Source of the DNA: Euryodendron excelsum
Lineage: Eukaryota; Streptophyta; Magnoliopsida; Ericales; Pentaphylacaceae
Assembly: GCA_033060915.1 (NCBI GenBank)
Contig: CM065377.1
Location: 35,031,183-35,095,182 of the forward strand
Reading direction: 5' to 3'
Length of the DNA stretch: 64,000 nt
Every line of letters starts with the position of its first letter. Position 1 is the stretch's first letter. The position numbers and the translations under genes were made by a program. Under the pieces are notes generated by a model, which was not told the DNA's origin, made no database searches, and saw nothing but the letters and a program-made list of their open reading frames with translations. Below, piece by piece: positions 10,734 through 22,203 of this stretch.

Positions 10734-13700
10734 TGTTAGCACCCCATTTCGGCCACTCAACGATCTCCGATCTGACTGAAAGCACCTTTAAACCAACATG
10801 AGCATACTTAAGCCCAAACCGGCTTTCCAGGTTCACTCTAATCAAACAACCACTTCGAGGGCCCACTGGCCCAATAAAGGCAAAATGACCAGAATGCCCC
10901 TCGTACATTAGTCAATTCAATCCAGCCCGGCACGTCTTCCATGAGACGATAAGTCCATTCAAATTCAAAGTCAAACCGATTTGTCCCGTCATTCGAGAAA
11001 GTTGATCTCTCATTGATGGTAGGACTATTCAATCTAGTACGGCATGATCACCGAGAAAGTTTATTTCCCGGATCGGTAAAGCCCCTTTCACACTCATCTT
11101 CGAAAGTACCTAAGTTCCCGAGATGGAAGAACGGTTCACTTCTGGCACCTGCTAGCCCGCTAATGTAGAATGTCTGCTAATCTGGCACGTTCTTTGAGAA
11201 AGCATAAACCCCTCAAGAACAGAAGACTATCCCAGTCCGGTACGACCTTTGAGAAAGTTTATCCCTCAAGATGTTAAGATCCTTTCAAACCTATCCACCG
11301 AGAAAGTACCAATTTCGTGGACAAAAGTCCAAACCAGATCCAGACCAGTCAACACCGACTCTTGCTAGCCCGTCCTAGTGAAAAATGACCATTTTGCCCC
11401 CTAGTAGGCCCGGCGTGTTCTTTCTAAGGCGTCCCTAGACAGTTCGGCATGTCTAGTGCCATCTAGTCAACTCCGTTCATTTCCCGGAGGGTCCCCAATC
11501 AAAATGACCATTTTGCCCCTAGGCATCCAAACGCCTTAGGAAACCACACTGACTCTATCAAACCAACAACACTCTAGTCAACTCTGGTCAACCCAATCAA
11601 CTCTGGTCAACTCTAGTCAACTCTAGTTAACTCCAGCCAACCCTGGTTAACTCTAGTCAACTCTGGTTAACCCGGTTAATCCCAATCAATCTTAGTAAAT
11701 CCTGGAGCTCCCAAGATAAGGTGACCACCATCCGGTCACTCTTTTCAACCACACCAGCTTTGGGAATCAAACCGACAACCTCTAGGGCACTTTCAGAGTA
11801 TTCCCTTCCATTTTTGGTCGAGCCCCACCGTCCGGCACTTTTCTTTTCAAACCAGAACCTCCTTGCTCCACTTCGAGTGAAGCATGACCAATTTTTAGCC
11901 TTGAGCCACTTCTAGAGGCGCACACCAACCCCCCAGGTTATTAAAAGCAGTTACAAGTCGACTAGCATCAAACAAGCCCCGTATCCAGCCTTTTCTTTAA
12001 CCTTTATTAATGCCCTTGCGCCACTCTTAGTTACGCACGGCCAAAGTTAAGGCATGTGTCATTTTTAATGGTGCACGGCCAAATCTAGTTTTGCACTATA
12101 AATACAAACCTTCCCTTTTACTGTTTGGGGTTGAAAAAAATATCCAAAAACTCTCTCTTTCTCTTCAGACAGCTCTCGGAGCCCTCTCTCTGCCGGGCGA
12201 GCCCTAACCTAAAGCCTTAGCCTCCGAGCTTCTTCGAAGGTCTGCCTCGTTGCCTGGTAGCTCCTGAAGTCTTCCCGAGTCCAAGGCATGAACCTCCATC
12301 CAAGAAAGAAGAAATGAGATAAGGTAATCTCTAGTTTGCCTTTCCGTACTCCCCCACTTTCTCTTCTCCCTCCGAATCCACTTGGATTCTTCTCTTTCTT
12401 AATCCCCTATCTCTAAACCTCCCCCCCCCCCCTTCTTGCATGCTTGGAACAAGGGGATGTTAAGTCCATGTCAAGAGCAAACAAGAGGAGATTACTGATC
12501 GAGACTCTCTTCTTGGCCTTCACTTGCTTCACGGCATGACCCTAAGGCCCTCTTGTAATGTGGTGATATCTTACCTTATATATTTCATGCCGTTATTATT
12601 GTTGTCATGTATTTGCCTTCTTGCCATCTCTTTATCCCCTAAAATCATTTTTAAAGTTTTTTTCTCAAAACCACCATTCTAGGTTGATCCTAACCCTCTC
12701 ATGGTTAGCATTTTCCTAAAAAAGTGTAACATTTTAAATGGCTCCCGTTAGCCTACATTTATTTCTTTTCAAAAACGCGGTTTCGAAATGATCCTAGTCT
12801 TTTCATTATTAGGGTTGTTTCGAGAAAAGTGTGACATTCAAAAGGACCCAAAAGGTCTACATTTTTGGCTTCGTGCCTCTATTATTTTTCAAAACCATAA
12901 GCCTAAAGCGATTCTAGCCTTTCAATGGCTAGAATGGCTTTAGGTAAAGTGCGATATTCATTTGGATGTCTAAAATCCAAATTAAGGTTTTAGGCCCTAA
13001 AACATGTTTTTAAAATATTCGGTTTTTGAACCATTTACAAAACTCGCATTTGTTGAACCCTAGAAGTCTAATTCTAGGAAAATTCCGTTTTTGCCAGCTT
13101 GGAAACCTTCCATTTTTAAACCAAAATCATACCTTTTTTTAAAACCCTCAAAATTCTCAATTTCCAAATCAATCAAACCTTTCCTTTTCAAACTTTCCTT
13201 TTTAAAATCAATCAAATCAAAACCTTCCATTTCAAATCCCTTAAATCACTCCTTTTTTGAACCTTCCAATTTTAAACCCTAAATCTATTCCTCCCATTTT
13301 GGAAACAATCCATACTTACCTTCAAGCAAATCAAATATTTTCTAAAAGAAAATAAAATCTTCTCAAAATTCTCAAATCAAATCGTTTCAAATCTTTTCAA
13401 ATCAAATCCCAATCTTTTCAAATCAAGAAAATATTTGCAAATCCAATCCTCTTGAAAAGAAAATATTTCAAAATCAAATTCAATCTTCCTGAAAAGGAAA
13501 CAAATCAAATCCAATCTTTCCTGGAAAGGAAACTTTTCTAAAAATAAAAACTTTCTAGAAATAGAAATCCATTTCAAAATTTTAACTTTTTCAGACTCTT
13601 GTGTGAACTACAGCTGACTTGATCCTCTTTAAGGAGGTACATAGGTAACCCTTTATGGGTTGCGGTCACAACCCTTTTCAAATTTTTAATTCCACAACCC

Positions 13701-14298
13701 TTTCTAAATTTGCAATTCTACAACCCTTTTCAAACTTTCAATTTCATAACCATTTTTCAAACTCAATTTCATCTTTCAAACTCTGTTTCAAACTTTGTTT
13801 TCAAATGTTTTCTAAGTAGATAGCATTAAACATAGGTAACTAGTGAATCATTAATTAGGTGAGTAAAATGTGAATAGACATATAGGTACCGAAAGGGCGA
13901 GGTAGGGTGATAGTCTTAGGACATCTTCCCTACACGTAACCAACCCCCGAAGTTAAGAATTTCTGTTTCAAAAATCAAAACTGGAGTCAATTTTTTCAAT
14001 ATTTTTAGGGTTGTCAAACAACCTTACCTTCTAAAATCCTCTCATTAGGATGCCTTTCAAAAATACTTTCTAAAACCTAAGTTTAACCATTAGGTTTTAC
14101 TTGGTGTAGATGACCTAACACATCTTTAAAAATATTAGGTGACGACTCCAAATACCTTTTAAAAAAACCCTAATCAATTTCATTTCAAAACGTTAAAACC
14201 CGTTGCATTTATCCTTCTAGGAGAATGGGTTCTAACGAAAGAGCACCGTACTTTTTTCTGAGCCAAGAGGACTTGGTGTCCAAAAACAGGGTGTAACA
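10734..14298 (+). mobile_element. Giant LTR copy 3, complete (3.6 kb), subfamily 2
   Basis: It starts TGTTAGCACCCC after a polypurine tract and ends GTGTAACA. It has a TATA box at 12097-12104, a palindromic block just upstream, a conserved core at 13605-13650 and a TCTAGG hairpin region near 14215. The 5 bp after it are ATCAT. No matching 5' target duplication is expected inside the window, because this is the 3' LTR of an element whose 5' end is not resolved here. Confidence 0.85.
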
Positions 14299-15390
14299 AT
14301 CATGCATCATAGTTGAGGCCCATCCATAAAAAAAATAACAATAAATAAAATAATCTTATTCCCTGTATATATAATTTTAGAGCTGTATCAAGTTAAGTGG
14401 TTGAATTTTAATAGTTTTTATAAAAGATCTTAAGTAGTTGAATCTTATTGAACTATTCTATGGACAAAAACTAAATATATTTTATTAATTATGAAGTAGT
14501 TTAATAAAACTCAAAAACTCCTATTATGATATCAATTATTATTTTAAATAAAAATTAAAAGAGATTTTAAGTACACAATGAAAAATTATTTGATGGATCA
14601 CGATATCAAATATTATTTTAAATAAAAATTAAATCCAACTTAATTGTGAACTAAATGAGTTTCTTTTTAAAACAAGGAACTTAATTGAAGTAGTATGGAT
14701 GAACACAATACCCAAATAGAAAACAAATACATATTTGTACATATAACCCCAAATAAGGAACTCGTATATATTTATACGTACAAAACAGTTAATAAGGATC
14801 TACATTGTATATAGTTCTTTTTAAAAAAGAATTTGTATAATTAATTTGGAATTTAATGGGTAAGCAACTCTATTACTCTTGTGACATGAAATTTTAAAAG
14901 TACAAGAGTATAGAGACTGTTACCTAAGCGATACCTAAAAGATAAACAAAATATAGGGACGAATACAAATATGTAATGAAGAGAGAGTCACTGTTTATAG
15001 GCCCAAAAAGAATGCTCAACAAAAAATTAAAAAAATAATAAGAATAAAAAATGGGAAACTAACCTTATAAGGATAGTATACAATACTATATTCTCACATA
15101 TTTAATGAAGATCAAAAGACGAGATGCAAATAATCGCACGTGAAGACATACCGTTGATATTGTGATTCGCACTGTATGCTACCACCTGCATGAATTTGGT
15201 TTGGGGTTGAGCACTGTGAAATAGTCGTCATTTCTTTCTTAATTATAGAAAAATAGATCGCGAAAACATACTGGCTGGACGGCATTGGAAAGACTTTCGG
15301 CTGATTTTTTATTTTTTATTTGTTAAAGATAGTCCTGTGAGTATATCAAATTGGATACTGTGAAACTATATTAACTTTTATTTCTAATAG
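14299..15390. other. AT-rich intergenic sequence
   Basis: I see no gene. A direct repeat of a gatatcaa...attttaaataaaaatta segment occurs at about 14529 and 14603. The end abuts the metalloproteinase fragment. Confidence 0.6.
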
Positions 15391-15564
15391 CTAATAATTT
15401 GACATTACTTTTTCAGCCTTGTGGCAACCCTGCAGTTGCCTAATAAAATTCAAAGGGTGATGTTTTTCAGCCCTAAGCTCTGAAGAATTTGCCTGAGACA
15501 GGAGACGGAGGACTTCGGAGAGGAAGAAAATTCGTAAGCAGAGTTGGAAAAGTTTAGGTGCCAT
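15391..15564 (-). pseudogene. 5' fragment of a matrix metalloproteinase gene
   Basis: The 57-residue frame starting MAPKLFQLCL matches the first 53 residues of the intact metalloproteinase immediately upstream on the same strand: signal peptide, then NFIRQLQGCHKAEKV against EFIKQLQGCHKGEKV. Similarity ends after EKV, and a stop follows four codons later. The propeptide remainder, cysteine switch and catalytic domain are absent. Its upstream flank (15565-15830) is also similar to the flank of the intact gene (16863-17120), so the duplication included the promoter. The TATA box has decayed to TATAAGCG. An upstream in-frame ATG at 15612 exists, but homology starts at 15564. It is almost certainly a truncated tandem copy. 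Confidence 0.85.
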
Positions 15565-15920
15565 GCTTGAGGAGTTAGAAGGAAGCAAGCTAGTACTTCT
15601 TGGATTGTGCATTTAATTTTCCGCTTATAGACTTCTTCGTAGTAAATATTGGGGCTGAAAAATTGAATGGTCTTTTTCCAATTTTGTCAGTTAATGGCTA
15701 TTAATGTGACTGACTTCTACTTGGTCTTGAGACTTGACATATTCTTGTGGTAGCAATAGGAAGAAGAAAAAGAAAGCAATTAGCCAATGGCTTGACTTAG
15801 AAGACAGACGTTTTATTTAAACCAACGGAGACCTGGAAGAATTAATCCTTCAATTAGAAGTTGGCAAGAGTTTCCCTATTATTTCTACACACGCACAAGA
15901 CGGTCAGACCCTTCATGCAA
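15565..15920. other. Duplicated promoter flank and 3' region of the metalloproteinase genes
   Basis: 15565-15830 is a diverged copy of the 5' flank of the intact metalloproteinase gene. It shares agacttctt, tccaattttgtc, gcaatagga(a/g)gaagaaa and gcaattagc in the same order as 16943-17100. 15831-15920 is the 3' untranslated side of the intact gene, and it has a diverged counterpart at 17565-17650. Confidence 0.6.
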
Positions 15921-16862
15921 TCAGAAACACACAAGATTCATCGATGCATAGGCTTTGTCTTTGTATAAAGCTTTAATTCCTTGTATGTCGTCTCGATGCA
16001 GACGTTTGGTCACTCCAGGAGCGATGGCCGAGAACATGATAGCATCCTGAACTGAGCTATGCCCCAGTCCAAGTAGGTGCCCAATTTCATGCAAGGCTAC
16101 AGTCTCCAAGTCAAATGCACCCGGTAATGCACCGACAGACCACTGCTCGTCTCCATCATAGTGAAACCTTCCATCTGTTGGTGCAAATGCATGAGCTAAT
16201 ACTCCACCGGGGCCATCGAACGGGGCACCATCCCCATGATCACCACGGTGGAAACTAACCTTCATATCAGCATTTCTGTAGTCTTGAGTCTGAGAGAATC
16301 TGAAGTGTGTTGCAGAAGCCCATTTGTCAAATGCTTTTGCCACCGCGCTTATGGCACTGAGGTTGGTGCCCGGTAGAAATCCATAAGTGACATGGGTCTT
16401 AGAATCTGGCCATTTTGGGTAGCCGTTAACGAAAGAGTAAAGAGAAACCATGTTGAGAGTAGCGTTAGGACCATTGATGATATCCGGCACCCCACATCGA
16501 GGCATCATCATCTTGGACACCGTTTGAGCGTCTAAGGCTCCGGTGGCCGTAAGGTGGTAATTGAGTTGGTATGTTTTGATTGCAGACTCCAATAAATCGT
16601 CAAAATCGTCATCGTCATCGTCATCATGGGTCAGATTTTTTGAGAGGTGATAGTTCAGGTAACCAAAATTCCCCAGATATGTCTTGAGGTACTGGAGCCC
16701 TTTCACTTTTTCTCCCTTGTGGCAACCTTGCAATTGCTTAATAAACTCAAAGGGTGATGGTTTTTCAGTCTTGGGCTCCGAAGAATTTGCATGAGACTGG
16801 AGAGGAAGGAGTAGGGAGAGGAAGAAACTGCATAAGCATAGCTGAAAAACTGTAGGTGCCAT
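15921..16862 (-). CDS. Plant matrix metalloproteinase (metalloendoproteinase, M10A), intact
   Basis: This encodes a secreted zinc endopeptidase of 313 residues, presumably acting in the cell wall or apoplast. Residues 1-25 are a hydrophobic signal peptide. 38-118 form a peptidoglycan-binding-like propeptide (FEFIKQLQGC...). 121-127 are the cysteine switch PRCGVPD, with Cys123 holding the enzyme latent. The catalytic domain covers about 148-300. HEIGHLLGLGH at 258-268 gives zinc ligands His258, His262 and His268 and catalytic Glu259; Met276 is the Met-turn. His209, Asp211, His224 and His234 fit the structural zinc site. There is no intron, as is usual in this family. A run of seven Asp at 80-86 is unusual. 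The protein ends shortly after the catalytic domain, without the hydrophobic GPI-type tail seen in many plant family members, so a soluble enzyme is likely. The start is supported by the signal peptide and by a TATA box 73 bp upstream. Confidence 0.95.
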   Translation of the reverse strand: MAPTVFQLCLCSFFLSLLLPLQSHANSSEPKTEKPSPFEFIKQLQGCHKGEKVKGLQYLKTYLGNFGYLNYHLSKNLTHDDDDDDDFDDLLESAIKTYQLNYHLTATGALDAQTVSKMMMPRCGVPDIINGPNATLNMVSLYSFVNGYPKWPDSKTHVTYGFLPGTNLSAISAVAKAFDKWASATHFRFSQTQDYRNADMKVSFHRGDHGDGAPFDGPGGVLAHAFAPTDGRFHYDGDEQWSVGALPGAFDLETVALHEIGHLLGLGHSSVQDAIMFSAIAPGVTKRLHRDDIQGIKALYKDKAYASMNLVCF

Positions 16863-16934
16863 GATTGAGTTAGAAGGGAAGCAATTAAGCTAGTGCTGGT
16901 TGGTTTGTGCATTTGCTGCTTATGTGTAGGTCTC

Positions 16935-16942
16935 TATTTATA
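16935..16942 (-). promoter_or_regulatory. TATA box of the intact metalloproteinase gene
   Basis: TATAAATA on the minus strand lies 73 bp before the start codon. The context GTCTATAAATAGAGACCTA is shared with the plus-strand paralogue at 63747-63765, which supports this as the core promoter. Confidence 0.8.
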
Positions 16943-17639
16943 GACTTCTTTGAATAGGATATTGGTGATGAGAGGAATGGTCTTCTTCCAATTTTGTCTG
17001 GTCATTCCCTATTTATGTGACTTCCAGTACTTTGTGTGGACACGAGACAATTCGATGACAGCAATAGGAGGAAGAAATGCAATTAGCAACATGGCTCAAC
17101 TTTGAAGACGCGTGTTGTTTGAATGAGACTATTAGTATTCTATTTGGTGAGCTTTCCTTAATTGTGGTTATTTTGTTAAAAAAAAAAAAAAAGGGACTGA
17201 ATTCAATATTGTATGAGACATACATGATAAGATTCAATTTGTGTTGTGATCATATGGGTATGGGCCTTTACATACACAACTATTGTGTTGTTGATGTGTG
17301 GACTGTGTGGCTCTGATTTGAGTCTTGTACAATCATGTTATGGGTGTGATTAATTTGACTCCAGTATATTGGGTAGGTCTCCTCTCCATTCCCAACCAAG
17401 ATTACATTCAGGGTTATCATATCGTGAAGAAAGAGAAACAAATTCATTCAGACCGGTTATACACAATAAGGCAAACAGGTATATTTCTGCTGTTTAATTC
17501 AAGTACATATTGATATTCTAAATTTACATACATATTATTATAGACCTTACAATTGTTACTTGACTGAGACTTGGGAAGATTCCTTCAATTTGCCCTTAGA
17601 ATTAAGGTCCCCTATCAATTCTCTTCTAGAAACAAGACG
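16943..17639. other. Metalloproteinase upstream region and intergenic sequence
   Basis: 16943-17120 is the upstream flank duplicated at 15620-15830. No gene is seen in 17120-17560; short open frames there are AT-rich noise, and a 14-bp A run sits near 17180. 17565-17639 resembles the 3' untranslated region of the intact metalloproteinase gene. Confidence 0.5.
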
Positions 17640-17781
17640 ATCAAACCCTGCACGTTACGTAATCAGAAATACATGCACAAAATTCGTTGACTCATAAGCG
17701 ACGTAAGTGGAAGCTAGTATATATTGATAGAGTGCCATGCATGGACAAGTAGTAAATTGGTCTTGGTGACAGCCCTGCCCC
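17640..17781 (-). pseudogene. 3' end of a third metalloproteinase copy, truncated next to a LINE
   Basis: Read on the minus strand, this gives CHQDQF...ALYQ...VAYESTNFV, which aligns with the C-terminus of the intact enzyme (LHRDDI...ALYKDKAYASMNLV). The 3' flank (acaagacgatcaaacc, then aatcagaaatac) matches 15896-15935 (acaagacggtcagacc, aatcagaaacac). Everything upstream of the C-terminal 40 or so codons is missing; the poly(A) end of a LINE begins 2 bp away. I did not find the rest of this copy on the far side of the LINE. It is a dead remnant extending the tandem cluster to three minus-strand copies. Confidence 0.6.
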
Positions 17782-17782
17782 A

Positions 17783-20110
17783 TTTTTTTTTTTTTTTTTG
17801 AACAGCCATGAAAATTATTATTAGGGAACCAAACCAGTACAAGAAGGATTCTACAAGTCAAAATCAGACTTTACAGAAATCCTGCAAGCTAGATAAAGAA
17901 AACCAAAGCTGAACAGGATTCAACCATCCAAGAACAATAAAGCTATTTCAAAAGACCTGGATCCAAAGTTTTTACACCTTTAATGAAATGGAAAAAATTG
18001 TAACTGTCAAGACTCCCTTCTCTAAGTTTTGCTTGAATCCGAAACATTACCTGCAGCTTGATTACATCCACAATGCCTTCCCAACTCATAGTCTTGCTGT
18101 TGAAGAAAGCCTCATTTCTGGCTAGCCAAATATTCCAAATAGTTGCCAAGGATAGAGACTCCCATATGTGAGAGCCCAGCTGCCTATTTTGGCAGTCAAA
18201 CCACCAGGAAGAAAGTTGAGCAATGGAGAAAGGACATATCCATTCCATACCCCACCATTTGAAGATACTACACCAGACAAGCCAAGGAACATTGCATTTC
18301 AGAAGAAGATGGTCAGAATGTTCCAACTCTTCTTTACAAAACTCACATTAGGTGCAAGCATCCTGTTGTAGGATTTTTCTTTGCATAAGAAAGACTTGTT
18401 TTTATCTTACCCTGAAGAGCTAACTAACAAAATATTTGCACCTTTAAAGAAGCCCAGATTTTTCATATTTTCCTTATAGCTGCCTTGGTTGAGTGATCTT
18501 GTAGACCCACATCTTCAACATCAATGCAAAAGGATTTGGTTGTGAAGATGCCATTAGAGCTTACTATCTAGATAATCTTGTCCATTGCAGAACCATTAAA
18601 AGCCATAGTTTCTACAAGATGCTTAAGATTCTCAACCCTGTTTTCCTCCCAAGAGAATAACCTTCTCCTAAACCTTAGGTTTAGCCTCCTGACCCATCCT
18701 TTACATCAGAAATGATTGCCCTTTTTTGCAGGGATAAGGAAAATAACCTGGGAAAATGATTTTTTAACACCATTCCTTCCACCCATGGCTCTTCCTAGAA
18801 AAAGGTAGAATTCCCCATTCCAATAGAAATTCTTATATAGATTGGCTTTCAAGATAGCTTTGAAGGGCTGTTGGTCATCCTCAACCATCAAAATATCCTT
18901 CATCATAATTGAAGGCTCTACCCCATGAACTTCAGGAAATGTCCATCTTCCTTCATTCCATTTGTATTTAAGACATACGACTTTCCTCCATACGATATCT
19001 CTATCATTTGCAAATTTTCACCACCACTTTGCAAGTAAGGCCATGTTCATCACTCTTATAGGTCCCAAACCTAATCCACCATTCTATTTACTTGAGGTAA
19101 CCTTACTCCATTTAACACAATGGATCCCTTTCTTCCCAATCTGATTCCCCCACAAAAATCTACTTTGAAGTTTACCAATTTCTTTGCAAACCTTTACAGG
19201 AGCACTAAACATTGATAGATAATAAGTTGGTAGATTTGTCAAAGTAGATTTGATGAGTATTAATCTGCGTCCCATGGAAAGATATTTCCTTTTCCACAGA
19301 TCTAACTTGGCTTTGATCTTGAGTAAGACCCCTAACCAGCTACTAAAGACCCTAGGATTAGTTCCTAAGGAAAGGCCAAGGTAATTAAGGGGCAGAGCTT
19401 GACCTTTGCGGTTAAAAATATCCTTTACCATGGAGAGAAAATCATCATCAACTCTTATTCCACTGACCACTGACTTCTTAAAATTAATTCTGAGGCCCGA
19501 TAAGAGTTCAAAACACCTCAGAATTCTTTTTAAATTCCTTATCTCATCTAAATTTGTTGAGCTGAAAATTAAGGTGTCATCAGCAAACTATAGATGGGTG
19601 ATGGCCATACCTGTAGGACCCTTAGTGCAGCCTTTGATTAATCCCACCTTCCTAGCCCTTGAGGGAAGGACATTTAGACCTTCAACCACTATAATAAAAA
19701 GAAAAGGGGATAAGGAATCTCATTGTCTAAGTTCTTTGGATGTCCTAATTTTCTTTGTAGGAGAGCCATTGACTAGAAAAGAAACCCAAGCAGAGGATAA
19801 GCATTCCTTCATCCATCTACACCATTTATCTCCAAACCCCATCTTTTTTATTATTTGTAAAAAAAATTCCAAATTCACATTGTCAAAAGCCATTTCAAAA
19901 TCCAACTTAATGACTAAACCTTTCTTTTTGCTTCTCTTCCAATGATCAATTATTTCATTTGCAATAAGTACCCATTCAAAATTTATCTTCCTTTGACAAA
20001 GACAGTTTGATTATCACTAATAATTCTCCCAATACTTTTCTCGGCCTAGTTGAAAGTGTTTTAGAAAGGATGTTGTAAATGGAAGATAATACGGAAATAG
20101 GTCTATAATA
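17783..20110 (-). mobile_element. 5'-truncated, inactive L1-type LINE
   Basis: A poly(A) tail on the minus strand (17 T on plus, 17783-17799) ends a decayed reverse transcriptase ORF. Going 5' to 3' on the minus strand I see RPISVLSSIYNILSKTLSTR (about 20085-20026), then LVIKLDFEMAFDNV (motif A, near 19890), then ELRQ, stop, DSLSPFLFII (near 19720), then HL, stop, FADDTLIFS (the catalytic FADD at 19572-19587), then LNYLGLSLG and WKRKYLSMGRRLILIKSTL (near 19300). The zinc-knuckle-like C-terminal domain (DHLLLKCNVPWLVW...) lies at 17943-18326. In-frame stops and at least one frameshift make it inactive. ORF1, the endonuclease and most of the 5' half are missing. I could not find a target duplication; the left (5') boundary near 20110 is approximate. 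Confidence 0.85.
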
Positions 20111-20486
20111 TGTATGGGGGATTGCCGTGGGTAGGTGCAAGGGAAAAGGTTATGCATGCTAATGGAACACGTGGCTGGCTAATTTGTAGGATACGAAAGC
20201 ATGCATCAACCTTAATCGATCATCTTGCGTGTTGTGTAGTTAAGATTATTTGACATGTCGTTTTGATGTATTAAGAGAGACATAAAGCTCGTGGACCATT
20301 TACCAAAATCAAGCATTCGATACACAGACGCGTTCTCTTAACAACCACGCTCATTGATACGTATGCCTTGAGCTTAACCATTATTTGTAGAATAGCCTTT
20401 GTGTGATTCATATCTCAAATGCCATGTTTAGAACTAAATAAAAAGAGAGAGAAAAGTGAACAAAATGAAAAATTTTAAATTCTTAC

Positions 20487-20518
<32 letters not shown>

Positions 20519-20561
20519 TTTACTCTACACTTTATCTAACATAATTTTATATTTTTTAATA
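20111..20561. other. Intergenic sequence with an ATT microsatellite
   Basis: No gene is seen. A (TTA)n tract of about 32 bp lies at 20487-20518. Confidence 0.6.
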
Positions 20562-21051
20562 GTTATCAGAACTGGATCGGACTAGCTAGTTCAATCAGGA
20601 ATCGACCTCTGAATTGGTACAATCAACTAATTTATCAAAAATGTATATGCACTGAATGGATCGGACTAGCTAGTTCAATCGGGAATCGAACTCTGAACTG
20701 GTATGATCAACTAATTTATCAAAAATGCATATGAACCGAATTGAACTGAAAGAAACAGTTGATTTTTTAAAAAAATAGTTGACCAACTTTGACTTTTTAA
20801 GTTTCTTTATAAAATTTGATGCATTTGTGCCTCTCAGGAGTTGAACATGAAAAGTGAAGGTAAAATTACACTTACTACTGCTCCACCTAATTATTTGCAT
20901 TTTACTTTGTAATATAAATTATATTTAAGGTGAAACATATATCAATAAATAAAATATAATTAATTTATAATACTAGTTGAACCACCAATTAAATTGATAA
21001 ACCATGAACTGATAGCCTCACCAGTTTAATTCCCAGTTCAGTTCTGATAAC
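20562..21051. mobile_element. MITE-like element with perfect 13-bp terminal inverted repeats
   Basis: GTTATCAGAACTG at 20562-20574 is exactly inverted at 21039-21051, and similarity continues inward imperfectly. The interior holds a tandem duplication with an 84-bp period (starts at 20574 and 20658: ggatcggactagctagttc). No coding capacity or clear target duplication was found. Confidence 0.6.
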
Positions 21052-21908
21052 GATACTAATTTGGCCCAAACTTGTTAATATCATTGTTGGCCGACATTAA
21101 AAATGTCAGGATAGTTAGCTCCAGTCATTTCATAAACAAATCTGCTTTTTAATTCATAAATGAGTAATGTTATACATACAGTTTAACAGTTTTTTCTGGT
21201 CTATTGAGGGTGTCAAATGTTTAAGCACTCCTTCACTTAAGTTGTAATCCTCTTCCTCCTCTCCCTTCTCATTTGAATCATGTTCAACTATCAGTTTTGT
21301 TATGCGTCGATTGGGATGTCTGTCAAGCCGTTGGGCTTGTAGAGCCCTTCATCTGTATTCTCTCCCTTTTCTTCCAATATGGTTCTCCTTTTTTATGTTT
21401 TAAAAAGATATGCTATACATACAGGATTTTTGTAGAATGTTATACTGTTGTGATTCTTTCTTTTCAAATCACAACACCTATTATTTTGAATTGTAATTTA
21501 AAAAATGCTATTGCCACATCATTGTGATAAAAAATTTTGTACTAGAATCCTACAAGAATAGAATGTTCCTTCATAAACGGCATGAAAATATTCTGCCCTC
21601 AATATGTGGTAGTCCAAATTCTTATTTATTGGCTTCAAAATGCTTTTCAAATTTCAGCAATGTCTCTTTGATTTTTTTTGGTCCATATTTTCTGTTTTTA
21701 AGATTATTACTAAATAATACAGTGTTACAAAATCAACCAATAATGTTTTTTGTATTCACCCCAATCTTGCACCATTCAATTCGTGCACTTATGTAGAATC
21801 TTTTATTTCCATCTAAAATGGGGATATTTTATAGATCAGGAAATTAGTAAGCTGAATTGTTTGATTGAGGAGCATAAAACAGAATATAGGCAAGGTTTTG
21901 ACATAGCA
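21052..21908. other. AT-rich intergenic sequence
   Basis: The short open frames at 21273-21796 have no recognisable domain, and I do not call them genes. A GAGTAATGTTATAC segment near 21164 resembles the end of a MITE family seen at 47213-47395, but no partner arm was found. Confidence 0.4.
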
Positions 21909-21926
21909 AGACATGACATATAATAA

Positions 21927-22179
21927 CCCCAAGGGGTTAATCTGATGGTCAAGACTTAGGCATGAGGTCTACTCCTTTTAAGGTTCTAAGTTCGAAACAT
22001 CTTAGATACTTTTAACTCCTCGGGATCAACCCTAGGGTCTTCGAGCCGGTAATTACCGGTTTCTTAGGGACAAGAGGACTGCACAGGCCACAGGATTAGT
22101 CGAGATACTAGCAAGCTGGTCCATACACCTGATTAGCAAAAAGCAAAAAAAACAAAGACAAAAACAAAAACAAAAAAGG
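21927..22179 (+). mobile_element. tRNA-derived SINE with 18-bp target duplication
   Basis: This is a 253-bp element flanked by AGACATGACATATAATAA (21909-21926) and AGACATAACATATAATAA (22180-22197), one mismatch in 18. An A-box-like TGGTCAAGACTTAGG (21946-21960) and a B box GTTCGAAAC (21990-21998) form an internal pol III promoter. The element ends in an A-rich tail (22138-22179). Confidence 0.8.
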
Positions 22180-22203
22180 AGACATAACATATAATAATGG
22201 GTG

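Noticed and set aside
17120..17560. Plus-strand frames at 17077-17513
   Set aside because: They are short and AT-rich, have no domain, and overlap metalloproteinase flank sequence.
19406..19945. 179-residue plus-strand frame
   Set aside because: This is the antisense shadow of the LINE reverse transcriptase on the minus strand.
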